A stretch of DNA of 28,305 nucleotides from Candidatus Freyrarchaeum guaymasense (GTDB lineage Archaea; Asgardarchaeota; Jordarchaeia; Jordarchaeales; Freyrarchaeaceae), in the NCBI GenBank assembly GCA_030587405.1, contig JAUQZD010000041.1, positions 1 to 28,305 of the forward strand. The letters run 5' to 3'. The position numbers were made by a program, and so were the translations under genes. The notes under the pieces are model-generated. The model was not told the DNA's origin. It saw nothing but the letters and a program-made list of their open reading frames with translations, and searched no databases. Shown here piece after piece: positions 22,122 through 28,305 of the stretch; position 1 is the stretch's first letter, and the number at the start of each line of letters is the position of its first letter.

Positions 22122-22736
22122 GTGGCGATGAGGTTGTACAGGACGGGAAAAGCAGCAGAGATGCTTGGAGTGCACAAAGTTACGGTGATTAGGTGGATTA
22201 AGCAAGGTAGGATTAAAGCCGTGAGGATTGGTAAGGAATATAGAGTTCCAGAGGACGAAATAAAGAGGTTGCTTAAAGGCAAGGCTACCAGTACAGCGGT
22301 TATCTATGCGAGAGTTTCATCATCGGATCAGAGAAGTGACTTGGAAAGGCAGGTTGAATATCTTAAGGAGTACTGCTCAGCTAGAGGATACAACGTTGTC
22401 GATATTCTAACAGATGTAGCTTCTGGATTAAGTGAAAAGCGTAGGGGCTTGGAAAAGCTGTTTGAATATTGTTGTAAACGGAAAGGTTGACGTTGTAGCA
22501 ATCAGCTATAAAGATAGCTTACGAGGTTTGGATTTAAGTATTTGGAAGAGTTCTTCAACTCGCACGGAGTTAGAATTGAAGTGGTCTTTGGCGAAGAACC
22601 TAAGGATTTACACCAAGAGCTTACTGAGGATTTAATAGCAATTGTAACTTCGTTTGCTGGCAGATTATACGGAATGAGAAGTCACAAAAAGAAGAAGGTG
22701 GTAGAGAGTGTCAAGCAAGCGATCAGGGACTGTTAA
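22122..22736 (+). pseudogene. tnpA: IS607 serine transposase TnpA, two compensating frameshifts
   Basis: The N-terminus is a MerR-like winged helix (TGKAAEMLGVHKVTVIRWIK), followed by the serine-recombinase domain with catalytic Ser in YARVSSSDQRSDLERQ. The family continuation IVVNGKVDVVAISYKDS appears in the +1 frame after an extra base at about 22467. The original frame resumes at about 22521 after a missing base, continuing (TRFGFKYL) EEFFNSHGVRIEVVFGE to the end SFAGRLYGMRSHKKKKVVES. In between, the original frame reads a TGA at 22488-22490. Without the two indels the protein would be about 204 residues, the normal size. The catalytic Ser is intact, but the product is truncated at about 122 residues. 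A sequencing error would also explain this. Confidence 0.88.
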
Positions 22737-23904
22737 ACTGACGGCAAGGTTTAAACTTGATGGAAAAGTGGATGAAGGCTTGTTTGAAACTTATAAATCA
22801 ATAGTTAATGAGTTGTTGGGTTATGCTCATTCTAAAGGAATTACATCTTTCAAGAGGTTGAGGTCCGAGAAATATCATAGGTTGAGGCAAAGATATTCTA
22901 AACTGCCATCCCACTACATTTACACAGCCTGTCAGATGGCATGTTCTATCTACAAGTCGTTCAGAAAGCTTAGAAGGAAGGGTAGGGTTAAATCCGACAA
23001 ACCCACATTTAAGAAAGATGTAATTATGCTCGATGACCACTTGTTCAGACTCAATTTAGAGAACTGGGTTGTCAGAATCTCTACGCCTAATGGAAGAGTT
23101 GAGTTTAAGGTTTTACACGGAGAATACCATGAGAAGTTTAGAGGTTGGAAGATCGGGCAGACTTGGTTGGTTAAGAGGGAGGATGAAACCTACCTAAACG
23201 TGGTATTCTCAAAGAATGTTGAGATGAGGGATCATGAAGACGTTATAGGAGTCGATGTAAACGAGAATAACGCTACTATTGCGACTAATCAGAGCTTCAT
23301 AACCTTCGTGACGAGGGAAAGAGTGATTAGGACGGCTTACTTCTTGAAAAGAAGAAAAATTCAGAGTAAGATAAGGTGCAGGAGAGTTAAGGCTAAGGTT
23401 TTGGCGAAGTACCGTAGTAGGGAAAGAAACAGGGTTCTGAACGTCTACCACGAAGTCGCCAATAAAATCGTTGAAGTCGCTTTGAAAGCGAATTCGGCAA
23501 TAGCCTTGGAAAATCTCGAAGAAATCAGAAAGAGGATGGATTACTCGAAAGAGTTAAACGGAAGGTTACACAGGTGGGGTTTCAGAAAATTCCAGCAGGT
23601 ATTAGAGTATAAGGCTAGGCTTAATGGCATTGAAGTTGTTTATGTTAACCCTCACAAAACCTCAAGCCTCTGCCCGATATGTGGGAGAGAATTAAGCCCG
23701 AATGGGTGGAGGCAGTTGGAATGCGAATGCGGGTTGGTTGCTGATAGGGATGTCATCGGTAGCTGGAATATCAGATTGAGAGGTTTAAAATCCTTAAAGA
23801 TAGATGTGGGGAGCCCCGCTCCCCCCGAAAGCCCTCCAATGAAATCTGAGGAGGGGAAGGTTGTCCGCTACGAAAGCACCACATACAACAAAAGTAGCGG
23901 ATAA
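22708..23904 (+). CDS. tnpB: TnpB RNA-guided nuclease (IS605 OrfB family)
   Basis: 398 residues with a complete RuvC nuclease: Asp in GVDVNENNATIA (about 186), Glu in ALENLEEI (about 270) and Asp in VADRDVIGSWNI (about 350). Between the second and third lies a zinc finger (CPICGRELSPNGWRQLECECG). The N-terminal wedge/REC part (about 1-170) is also complete. TnpB proteins cut DNA guided by an omega RNA made from the element's right end, which maintains the element after excision. GTG start with GAAGGTGG upstream; the start overlaps the tnpA remnant, as usual in IS607. The intact reading frame, in contrast to tnpA, suggests selection or recent arrival. Confidence 0.94.
   Translation: MSSKRSGTVKLTARFKLDGKVDEGLFETYKSIVNELLGYAHSKGITSFKRLRSEKYHRLRQRYSKLPSHYIYTACQMACSIYKSFRKLRRKGRVKSDKPTFKKDVIMLDDHLFRLNLENWVVRISTPNGRVEFKVLHGEYHEKFRGWKIGQTWLVKREDETYLNVVFSKNVEMRDHEDVIGVDVNENNATIATNQSFITFVTRERVIRTAYFLKRRKIQSKIRCRRVKAKVLAKYRSRERNRVLNVYHEVANKIVEVALKANSAIALENLEEIRKRMDYSKELNGRLHRWGFRKFQQVLEYKARLNGIEVVYVNPHKTSSLCPICGRELSPNGWRQLECECGLVADRDVIGSWNIRLRGLKSLKIDVGSPAPPESPPMKSEEGKVVRYESTTYNKSSG
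23800..23904 (+). ncRNA. Candidate omega (reRNA) scaffold at the tnpB 3' end
   Basis: The last 100 bases of tnpB contain three strong hairpins: GGGGAGC-CCC-GCTCCCC (23808-23824), CCCTCC-N12-GGAGGG (23832-23855) and CCGCTAC-N22-GTAGCGG (23865-23900). G/C-rich stems overlapping the tnpB stop codon, followed by the element's right end, are where TnpB guide RNAs are encoded; the guide would be the flanking sequence just past the end. The right subterminal inverted repeat lies in the loop of the third hairpin. The 5' and 3' ends of the RNA cannot be fixed from sequence alone. Confidence 0.6.
23883..23893 (-). repeat. Right subterminal inverted repeat of the IS607 element
   Basis: ATACAACAAAA, reverse complement of TTTTGTTGTAT at the left end, 11 of 11 bases. 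It sits within the last codons of tnpB. Confidence 0.5.
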
Positions 23905-23956
23905 CCAGAACGGAAAGGTTAAGTAGCTGTTAGGTGCTGGTGTTGTTGGTGGGATC

Positions 23957-24376
23957 ATGTCTGCTCCTAGGACTCCCTTGCTCACCGTGGACGCCGTCAT
24001 ACTTGGTAGGGAGAGGAACACGGTGGTCCTTATAAGGAGGTTGAACCCTCCATTTAAGGACCACTACGCTCTGCCCGGAGGCTTCGTGGAGGTTGGCGAG
24101 AGGGTGGTGGACGCCCTTAAAAGGGAGGTGAGGGAGGAGACGGGGCTTGAAGTCGAAGTTGAGAGGATGATTGGGATCTACGATGACCCAGACAGGGATC
24201 CTAGAGGACACGTGGTTACGGTCGCCTACCTTTGCAGGGAGAAGGGGGGAGAGCTTAAGCCTTCAACGGACGCTAAGGAGGCGCGGAAGTTCACCTTCGA
24301 GGAGGTGAGGCGTGTCAAGCTGGCATTCGACCACGAGAAGATCCTGAAGGACGCAGGCGTCCTAGAAGGCGAGTAA
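23957..24376 (+). CDS. Nudix hydrolase
   Basis: 139 residues with a complete Nudix box, beginning at GGFVEVGERVVDALKREVRE and ending in ETGLEV (about residues 41-66), matching GX5EX7REUXEEXGU. The preceding LNPPFKDHYALPGG is typical of ADP-ribose pyrophosphatase-like and housekeeping Nudix enzymes that cleave nucleoside diphosphate derivatives. The exact substrate cannot be told. The ATG is preceded by GGTGGGATC. It is followed by mobA after 27 bases on the same strand, so it is likely the first gene of a Nudix-mobA-hypD unit. It begins about 50 bases after the IS607 element, so its native upstream region may have been displaced by the insertion. Confidence 0.93.
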   Translation: MSAPRTPLLTVDAVILGRERNTVVLIRRLNPPFKDHYALPGGFVEVGERVVDALKREVREETGLEVEVERMIGIYDDPDRDPRGHVVTVAYLCREKGGELKPSTDAKEARKFTFEEVRRVKLAFDHEKILKDAGVLEGE

Positions 24377-24403
24377 GGGAGAAGTGGGAAGGGTTGAAGG
24401 TAG

Positions 24404-25033
24404 TTGGGTAAGCTGTCTGTTGCCGTCCTTTCAGGTGGAGCATCCTCTAGGATGGGAGGCGAGAAGGGGCTGGTCGCCCTCGCAGGTAAGCCCATGGTCG
24501 CATACGTCGTTGAGGCATGCAGACGGCTGTCGGAGGAGGTGCTCGTAGTAGTAGACCCTGAAAAGGTCAGGGAGTACGAGAAGGTTCTGCCAAGCCATGT
24601 GGCGGTTGTTCCGGACGAAACGGCAGCCTTCAAGTCTCCTTTGGTCGGGGTTTACACGGCTCTCTCAAGCTGCAGCGGGAAGTACCTAATGGTTCTCCCA
24701 TGCGACGCACCCCTCGCCAAGGTAGCCGTCCTGTCGTTCCTGAAGGAGTTAGCCCACGGGTGGGATGCTGTCATACCCAGGTGGCCTAACGGGTTCATCG
24801 AGCCGCTCATAGCGGTTTACTCGGTTAAGAGGTCCCTAAACGCGTCAAGGGAGGCGCTGAGGCGGGGACGCAGGGATATGAGGGGGCTCATAGAGCAGCT
24901 CAAACCCCTCTACGTTTCAACTTTAACGCTTCAAGCGTTAGACCCGGAGCTCGAAACATTCTTCAACGTTAACACCCCCAAAGACCTTAGGGTTGCTGAG
25001 GAAAAACTGATAAAACGTAGCCTCCACGTTTAG
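24404..25033 (+). CDS. mobA: Molybdenum cofactor guanylyltransferase (MobA-like)
   Basis: Nucleotidyltransferase that attaches GMP to molybdopterin to make the guanine dinucleotide form of molybdenum or tungsten cofactor. The GTP-binding signature 'LSGGASSRMGGEKGLVALAG' opens the protein (about residues 7-26), and 'VVPDETAAFKSPLVGVYTAL' and 'LPCDAPLA' (Mg-binding Asp) follow. The length (209 residues) is normal. Annotation as MobA rather than another sugar-phosphate or cobinamide nucleotidyltransferase rests on LSGGxSxRMG...K and the FxPLxG segment. TTG start with a purine-rich GGGAAGGG upstream. It is separated from hypD by one base, suggesting coupled translation. Confidence 0.87.
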   Translation: MGKLSVAVLSGGASSRMGGEKGLVALAGKPMVAYVVEACRRLSEEVLVVVDPEKVREYEKVLPSHVAVVPDETAAFKSPLVGVYTALSSCSGKYLMVLPCDAPLAKVAVLSFLKELAHGWDAVIPRWPNGFIEPLIAVYSVKRSLNASREALRRGRRDMRGLIEQLKPLYVSTLTLQALDPELETFFNVNTPKDLRVAEEKLIKRSLHV

Positions 25034-25034
25034 G

Positions 25035-26167
25035 ATGATGATTTTTAAGGAAGGGAGGCTTGTGGAGGCAGTTGAACCTCTCAGAAGCGCGAAGGTGGCA
25101 AGGGAGATAGCTGATAAGATCAGGAAGTTAGAGCCGGGCCGGAAGGTTAAGTTTATGCACGTCTGCGGGACAGCTTCCCAGCCCCGAAGCATGAGCATAC
25201 CATAAGCCGGTTCGGCTTAAGGAGCATCCTCCCCGAAAACGTCGAGGTGATCGCCGGCCCGGGATGCCCAGTATGTGTGGTGCCAACGGTGGCAATAGAT
25301 AGAGCCGTGGAGTTAGCCCTCAACGGAGTAATCGTGACCACGTTTGGAGACCTCATGAGAGTTCCGGCAACAAGGATGTCGCTTTTCGAGGCAAGGGCTA
25401 GAGGAGGAGACGTAAGAGTTGTTTACAGCGCTTCCGACGCCGTCGAGATAGCACGCAGGAACCCTGACAGGGAGGTGGTCTTCCTCTCGGTCGGCTTCGA
25501 AACAACCGCTCCCACGACGGCTAGCGAGATTCTCAGGGGGGTTCCGGAAAACTTCAGTGTTATGTGCTATCACAGGCTCATCCCCCCCGCGATGGAGCTA
25601 CTACTAGGGGTCGGAGACCTTCAAATAGACGGCTTCATATGTCCCGGGCACGTAGCCGCTATAATAGGGGTCAAAGCCTTCAGGGTCTTCGCTGAAGCAT
25701 ACAAGATGCCGACTGTGGTTGCAGGCTTCGAGCCGAACGACGTCCTCCTAGCGATCCTGATGCTTCTCAGACAGCTACGCGATGGAGAAGCCAGATGTGA
25801 AAACGAGTATGCAAGGCTTGTCAGGTATGAGGGGAACGTGAAGGCTCAAAGGAGGATGAAGGAGGTCTACAACGTTTCCCCCGCATACTGGAGGGGGATA
25901 GGTAGAATACCTGACTCAGGCTTAACGCTCAAAAAGGAGTTTGAGCGCCTCGACGCCGAGAAAAAGTTCGAGTTCTCCCCCATGAAGCACCTCGACTTAA
26001 ACCCTGGCTGCAACTGTCACCTCGTAATGATAGGGAAAATATATCCTCCAGAGTGCAGGCTTTTCGGCAAGGTATGCACTCCCCAAAGGCCGTACGGCCC
26101 ATGCATGGTAAGCGTAGAGGGGACATGCTACATCTTCTACAAGTACGGTGGGCAGCCCAGAATTTAG
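25035..26167 (+). pseudogene. hypD: hypD, [NiFe]-hydrogenase maturation factor, interrupted by a 17-base insertion
   Basis: HypD is the Fe-S scaffold that, with HypC, assembles Fe(CN)2CO for [NiFe] hydrogenases. Here the first 46 codons (MMIFKEGRLVEAVEPLRSAK..., ending KFMHVCGT) are followed by 17 extra bases (25173-25189). The family sequence then resumes in another frame as HEHTISRFGLRSILPENVEV, then AGPGCPVCVVP and on to the C-terminal CNCHLV...CPL-like ECRLFGKVCTPQRPYGPCMV and GTCYIFYKYG. Removing the 17 bases restores a 371-residue protein, the normal length. As it stands, frame 1 ends at a TAA at 25203-25205, so the product would be 56 residues. The insertion breaks the conserved CGT-H active-site motif. 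Everything else looks intact, so it is recent, a sequence error, or removed at the RNA level. Confidence 0.9.
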
Positions 26168-26209
26168 GCCTGATTCGGGATGTTAAGGGAGAGAGTGGGA
26201 GGTGTTCAT

Positions 26210-27097
26210 TTACTTGGTGAGGATGGATGCGAGGTAGCCTACTATGGCGTCTCTTCCACCTCTTATCTCGTAGCTTGTTGCGTATTTTAAGGTTGACACT
26301 CTTCTTGCTCCAAGGTTTTTGGCTGCAACCATCATGCTTGCAACGGCATTTACGCCGCACATGGTGAAGCCTTCGTCGTGGACAAGCTGGTAGAGTCCGG
26401 CTGGGTCGAGTCCCTCAATTTTACTTATCATTTTCCCGTCTACCTCATGGATCCATGAGATGACTTTTTCTATCGGCCCTGTGCCGGCAGGAGCGTAACC
26501 GTACATTGGACCGTAATGGGTCATGTCTGTGCTTCCCAGAACTAGCACGTCCCTTCCAAGCTCCATGGCTGCCTCGGCTACGCCTTCCCCAACCTCCCTG
26601 CACGTTTCATAGTCGGTCGGTCCAAAGACTATGGGGACAAACTTTACTTCTCCATAGAGGTATTGGAGGAATGGCAACTGGACTTCGAGGGAGTGCTCCC
26701 TTGCGTGGGCTCTTGGCTCATCGAGGATTATGCTGGCATGCTTCAGGATCGCCGCGGCGAGCTCGCTGTCTATTGTAGCCCTTCCAAATGGTAGAGCCCA
26801 GACACCTTCCTTCATTATGGATGCGCCTGGATACCCCATGTGGCTTGGTCCAAGCATGACGAAGCATTCTGGCCTCCCATCCTCGGCTAAAGCCTTGTAA
26901 AGATGCGCCGCTACGGGGCCAGAGTAGTAGTAGCCTGCATGGGGGGCGACGCATCCGACTATGATCCTAGGGCCTTCACTATTAACCTTCGGTGTTTCCC
27001 CGGGTCCGTGCCTGTCCGTGAAGCATTCGCTTATAACCCTCTTGAGCTCGTTCGGATTGCCAGGGTAGAACCCTATGGCTGCAGGCACTCTCTCCAA
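26210..27097 (-). CDS. MEMO1-family protein (AmmeMemoRadiSam system protein B)
   Basis: About 295 residues of the MEMO/class III extradiol dioxygenase-like fold. Characteristic segments: FYPGNPNELKRVI at the start, CVAPHAGYYYSGPVA (metal-type His), LGPSHMGYPG, HAREHSLEVQLPFLQYLYG, VLGSTDMTHYG and TMCGVNAVASMM. These keep the His/Asp/Cys set known in human MEMO1, which binds metal. In prokaryotes the protein occurs with an AMMECR1-domain protein and a radical SAM enzyme in the uncharacterised AmmeMemoRadiSam system; neither partner is in this window. I prefer TTG 27097 because it gives the usual short N-terminus and lies about 10 bases after the start site predicted from CCTTTAATAGC. Confidence 0.92.
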   Translation of the reverse strand: MERVPAAIGFYPGNPNELKRVISECFTDRHGPGETPKVNSEGPRIIVGCVAPHAGYYYSGPVAAHLYKALAEDGRPECFVMLGPSHMGYPGASIMKEGVWALPFGRATIDSELAAAILKHASIILDEPRAHAREHSLEVQLPFLQYLYGEVKFVPIVFGPTDYETCREVGEGVAEAAMELGRDVLVLGSTDMTHYGPMYGYAPAGTGPIEKVISWIHEVDGKMISKIEGLDPAGLYQLVHDEGFTMCGVNAVASMMVAAKNLGARRVSTLKYATSYEIRGGRDAIVGYLASILTK

Positions 27098-27137
27098 CGC
27101 CACCACCAGCACGGAAGCGTTTAACGCTATTAAAGGT

Positions 27138-27803
27138 TTACCCAGGCTTGGCCTTCAGCATCCTCTCCTTCCACTCACCAACACTGAAGAGCAACCTTGC
27201 CTTGTCACTGGGTGTTAGAGCCGGCTCACTGTAGGACTTGAGTTTCCTCGACCACATGTCGATGTGGTAGACTATGGGCAAGAATGACGGGTATTCCTCG
27301 TAGATCCATGACTTCATCTTCAACAATTCCTCAGCTATCTCAATGGGTCTCGTCCCCTCCTCTATAAGGTTCTCCAGCTTTATGAATCGGTCCTCTATGG
27401 GCTTACGGATCCTCTCCGATACGCGTACAAGCCGTTCCTCCTCTGGTTTGGGGGGAGGGGGTGCTGCGGTGACGGCTGACTCAGCCTCAACCACTGATGG
27501 TTCAACATCAGCTGCTACCGCTTCAACTTCCTTCGCAGGTTCGGCCGCTTCCTCGACCTGCACGGCCACCTCCTCAAGTCGCTCGGCAGCCTCCTCCACA
27601 ACTTCCTCCACAGCCGGCTTGAGATCCTCGATCATCCCGATAGCAGTTGAGATGGTGTATGAAAGCTCATTGAGCCTCACGGATATTTCCTTCAGGTCTG
27701 AGGTTACTTTTCTCAGGAGCGAGATCACTTCCTGACGTTCCAACGTCAAGACACATCCTCTCTCATAGTTTCTAAGAAAATAATAGAGGGGGAAATCTTC
27801 CAT
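27138..27803 (-). CDS. Hypothetical coiled-coil protein with acidic Ala/Glu-rich linker
   Basis: I do not recognise this protein. An N-terminal coiled coil ('VISLLRKVTSDLKEISVRLN', about residues 25-60) is joined by a low-complexity Glu/Ala/Val linker (about 62-122, with a PPPPKPEEE stretch) to a helical C-terminal domain ('RFIKLENLIEEGTRPIEIAE', 'LPIVYHIDMWSRKLKSYSEP'). The architecture of two helical regions on a flexible linker suggests a scaffold. The first ATG may not be used: a TATA-like CTATTATTTTC and a GAGAGGA site inside the frame would favour TTG at about 27749, shortening the protein by 18 residues. It precedes the MEMO gene by about 40 bases on the same strand. Confidence 0.7.
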   Translation of the reverse strand: MEDFPLYYFLRNYERGCVLTLERQEVISLLRKVTSDLKEISVRLNELSYTISTAIGMIEDLKPAVEEVVEEAAERLEEVAVQVEEAAEPAKEVEAVAADVEPSVVEAESAVTAAPPPPKPEEERLVRVSERIRKPIEDRFIKLENLIEEGTRPIEIAEELLKMKSWIYEEYPSFLPIVYHIDMWSRKLKSYSEPALTPSDKARLLFSVGEWKERMLKAKPG

Positions 27804-27932
27804 AAAACTTTTTGCTTTTCATAGGCCTTACCCCGTAAGGTCACCATCCCTTTCGCGTCCTCCTACGTGCAAACGCTAATTATGATTGAGGGCGCATTGA
27901 CAACCGCCCTTATTCGCTACCGTTAACCTTCT

Positions 27933-28028
27933 CGCAACAGAATGCTCCCACTCTCTAACTAATCATGATGGAGACGTCAGACCAAGGGGGCTGTTCCTCC
28001 CTTCTCTAAAGAAGGAGGAGCTGTTGCG
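27933..28028. ncRNA. Candidate structured RNA or regulatory hairpins in a 300-base gap
   Basis: The 27804-28103 gap holds no good open frame. CGCAACAG (27933-27940) pairs exactly with CTGTTGCG (28021-28028), enclosing a strong hairpin (TCCTCC.. CTTC / GAAGGAGGA at about 27995-28019). A separate perfect hairpin, CCTTAC-CCC-GTAAGG, is at 27826-27840, and a 10-base palindrome GTTGCGCAAC is at 28023-28032. The T-rich GGATTTTTTAAAG near 28070 may be the terminator side of the acyl-CoA synthetase gene. Strand and function are open. Confidence 0.3.
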
Positions 28029-28103
28029 CAACGGAAGGCGATTTAGAAGGGGAAATAGGGCTTTAAGGAGGATTTTTTAAAGTGTAGAAAAAGGGGGGAG
28101 GTT

Positions 28104-28305
28104 TTACTCTGCTGTTGGTAGTTTGTAGTCTTTGTATTTTTCTCTTAGCACTTTCTTGTCGAATTTTCCTACGCTTGTCTTTGGTATCTCGTCCACGAAG
28201 ACCACGTCGTCGGGGAGCCACCACTTAGCAAACTTAGGCCTGAGAAACTCTATGATCTCCTCCTTGGTCACCTTACCCTTATACTCCTCAACAGGGACAA
28301 CCACA
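28104..28305 (-). CDS. Acyl-CoA synthetase (AMP-forming), C-terminal end only
   Basis: 66 codons of the C-terminal domain of an ANL-superfamily ligase, continuing beyond the window. 'YKGKVTKEEIIEFLRPKFAK' and 'PDDVVFVDEIPKTSVGKFDK' are diagnostic. The Lys in GKFDKK is the catalytic lysine of the adenylation step, and the PKTSVGKFDKKVLRE form is typical of medium/long-chain fatty acyl-CoA ligases. The GTG near the window edge is an internal valine, not a start. T-rich sequence (GGATTTTTTAAAG) lies just past the stop. Confidence 0.93.
   Translation of the reverse strand, partial: VVVPVEEYKGKVTKEEIIEFLRPKFAKWWLPDDVVFVDEIPKTSVGKFDKKVLREKYKDYKLPTAE

Larger units (their letters stand above)
22071..23910 (+). 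mobile_element. IS607-family insertion sequence (tnpA broken, tnpB intact)
   Basis: A serine-recombinase tnpA with MerR-like DNA-binding domain followed by an overlapping tnpB is the definition of IS607. An 11-bp inverted repeat (TTTTGTTGTAT at 22103-22113 and its complement at 23883-23893) lies near both ends, and the right end carries strong hairpins. IS607 integrates between GG dinucleotides without target duplication, so exact borders cannot be fixed by eye; the limits given are approximate. The element looks more AT-rich and uses more mixed codons than its neighbours, which fits horizontal acquisition. With tnpA disrupted it probably cannot move on its own unless another copy supplies TnpA. 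Confidence 0.85.

Noticed and set aside
23794..24211. Minus-strand open frames across the tnpB end and the Nudix gene
   Set aside because: They lie antisense to clearly coding genes and have no family features.
25160..25205. Canonical bulge-helix-bulge mRNA intron in hypD
   Set aside because: A GCTTC/GAAGC stem exists, but I could not build the two 3-base bulges around a 4-bp helix plus an inner helix in only 17 bases; left as an open possibility in the findings, not as a feature.
1..28305. CRISPR array, rRNA operon or prophage
   Set aside because: No regularly spaced direct repeats of CRISPR size, no rRNA-like stretch and no phage structural or integrase genes were seen.

Overview
The window reads as a piece of a thermophilic archaeal chromosome, most likely from the TACK/Thermoproteota side of the tree. 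This rests on TATA-box promoters, strong GGAGGTG-type ribosome binding sites with many GTG/TTG starts, and archaeal gene families: two-subunit aconitase X, archaeal-type PEP carboxylase fold, UPF0248/DUF504, MEMO-family protein and a GH57 glycosidase. I could not assign a lineage more precisely. No rRNA, CRISPR array or complete tRNA was seen. Many genes are short, single-gene or two-gene units on alternating strands; several neighbours overlap by 4 bases.

Layout. 1-750: a NifX/NafY-type iron-molybdenum-cofactor-binding-like protein (cut by the window edge) behind a Trp/Arg-rich DUF5320-like protein. 938-4220: an M28 peptidase with PA and PKD domains, a convergent HdrB/GlpC-like iron-sulfur protein with two complete CCG motifs, and an orphan. 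4410-7750: a CBS-pair protein, an orphan, and a cbiM-cbiQ-cbiO cobalt/nickel transporter operon without cbiN. 8130-9790: a divergent aconitase X pair (large and small subunit), which in archaea usually serves the mevalonate pathway. 9790-10290: 500 bases without a convincing gene but with a strongly foldable stretch. 10290-14300: orphan, flavodoxin, DUF504, a 372-residue helical orphan, and a GH57 enzyme coupled to a small zinc-ribbon/coiled-coil protein. 14430-18500: SDR oxidoreductase, a TPR protein, NH3-dependent NAD synthetase, a 2x[4Fe-4S] ferredoxin and small orphans. 18560-22020: a DUF364 protein with a highly diverged PEP carboxylase paralogue, divergent from a TPR/zinc-ribbon protein. 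22070-23910: an IS607-type element with a broken tnpA, an intact tnpB and an omega-RNA-like 3' end. 23950-26170: Nudix, MobA and hypD in a row, hypD being interrupted by 17 bases. 26210-28305: MEMO-family protein, a coiled-coil orphan, a structured 300-base gap, and the C-terminus of an acyl-CoA synthetase.

The most unusual items are: (1) the PEP carboxylase-like protein that has lost the family's catalytic histidine and sits in an operon with DUF364; (2) the 17-base hairpin-shaped insertion inside the hypD CGT-HEHT active-site motif; (3) the IS607 element with two opposite single-base frameshifts in tnpA beside a TnpB with a complete RuvC triad; (4) candidate structured RNAs at about 9966-10114 and 27933-28028; and (5) similar CCCC/GGGG palindromes in the aconitase X and PEPC-like promoters. 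Metal handling recurs (CbiMQO, HypD, MobA, NifX-like, DUF364, several Fe-S proteins), but the genes are not arranged as one pathway.
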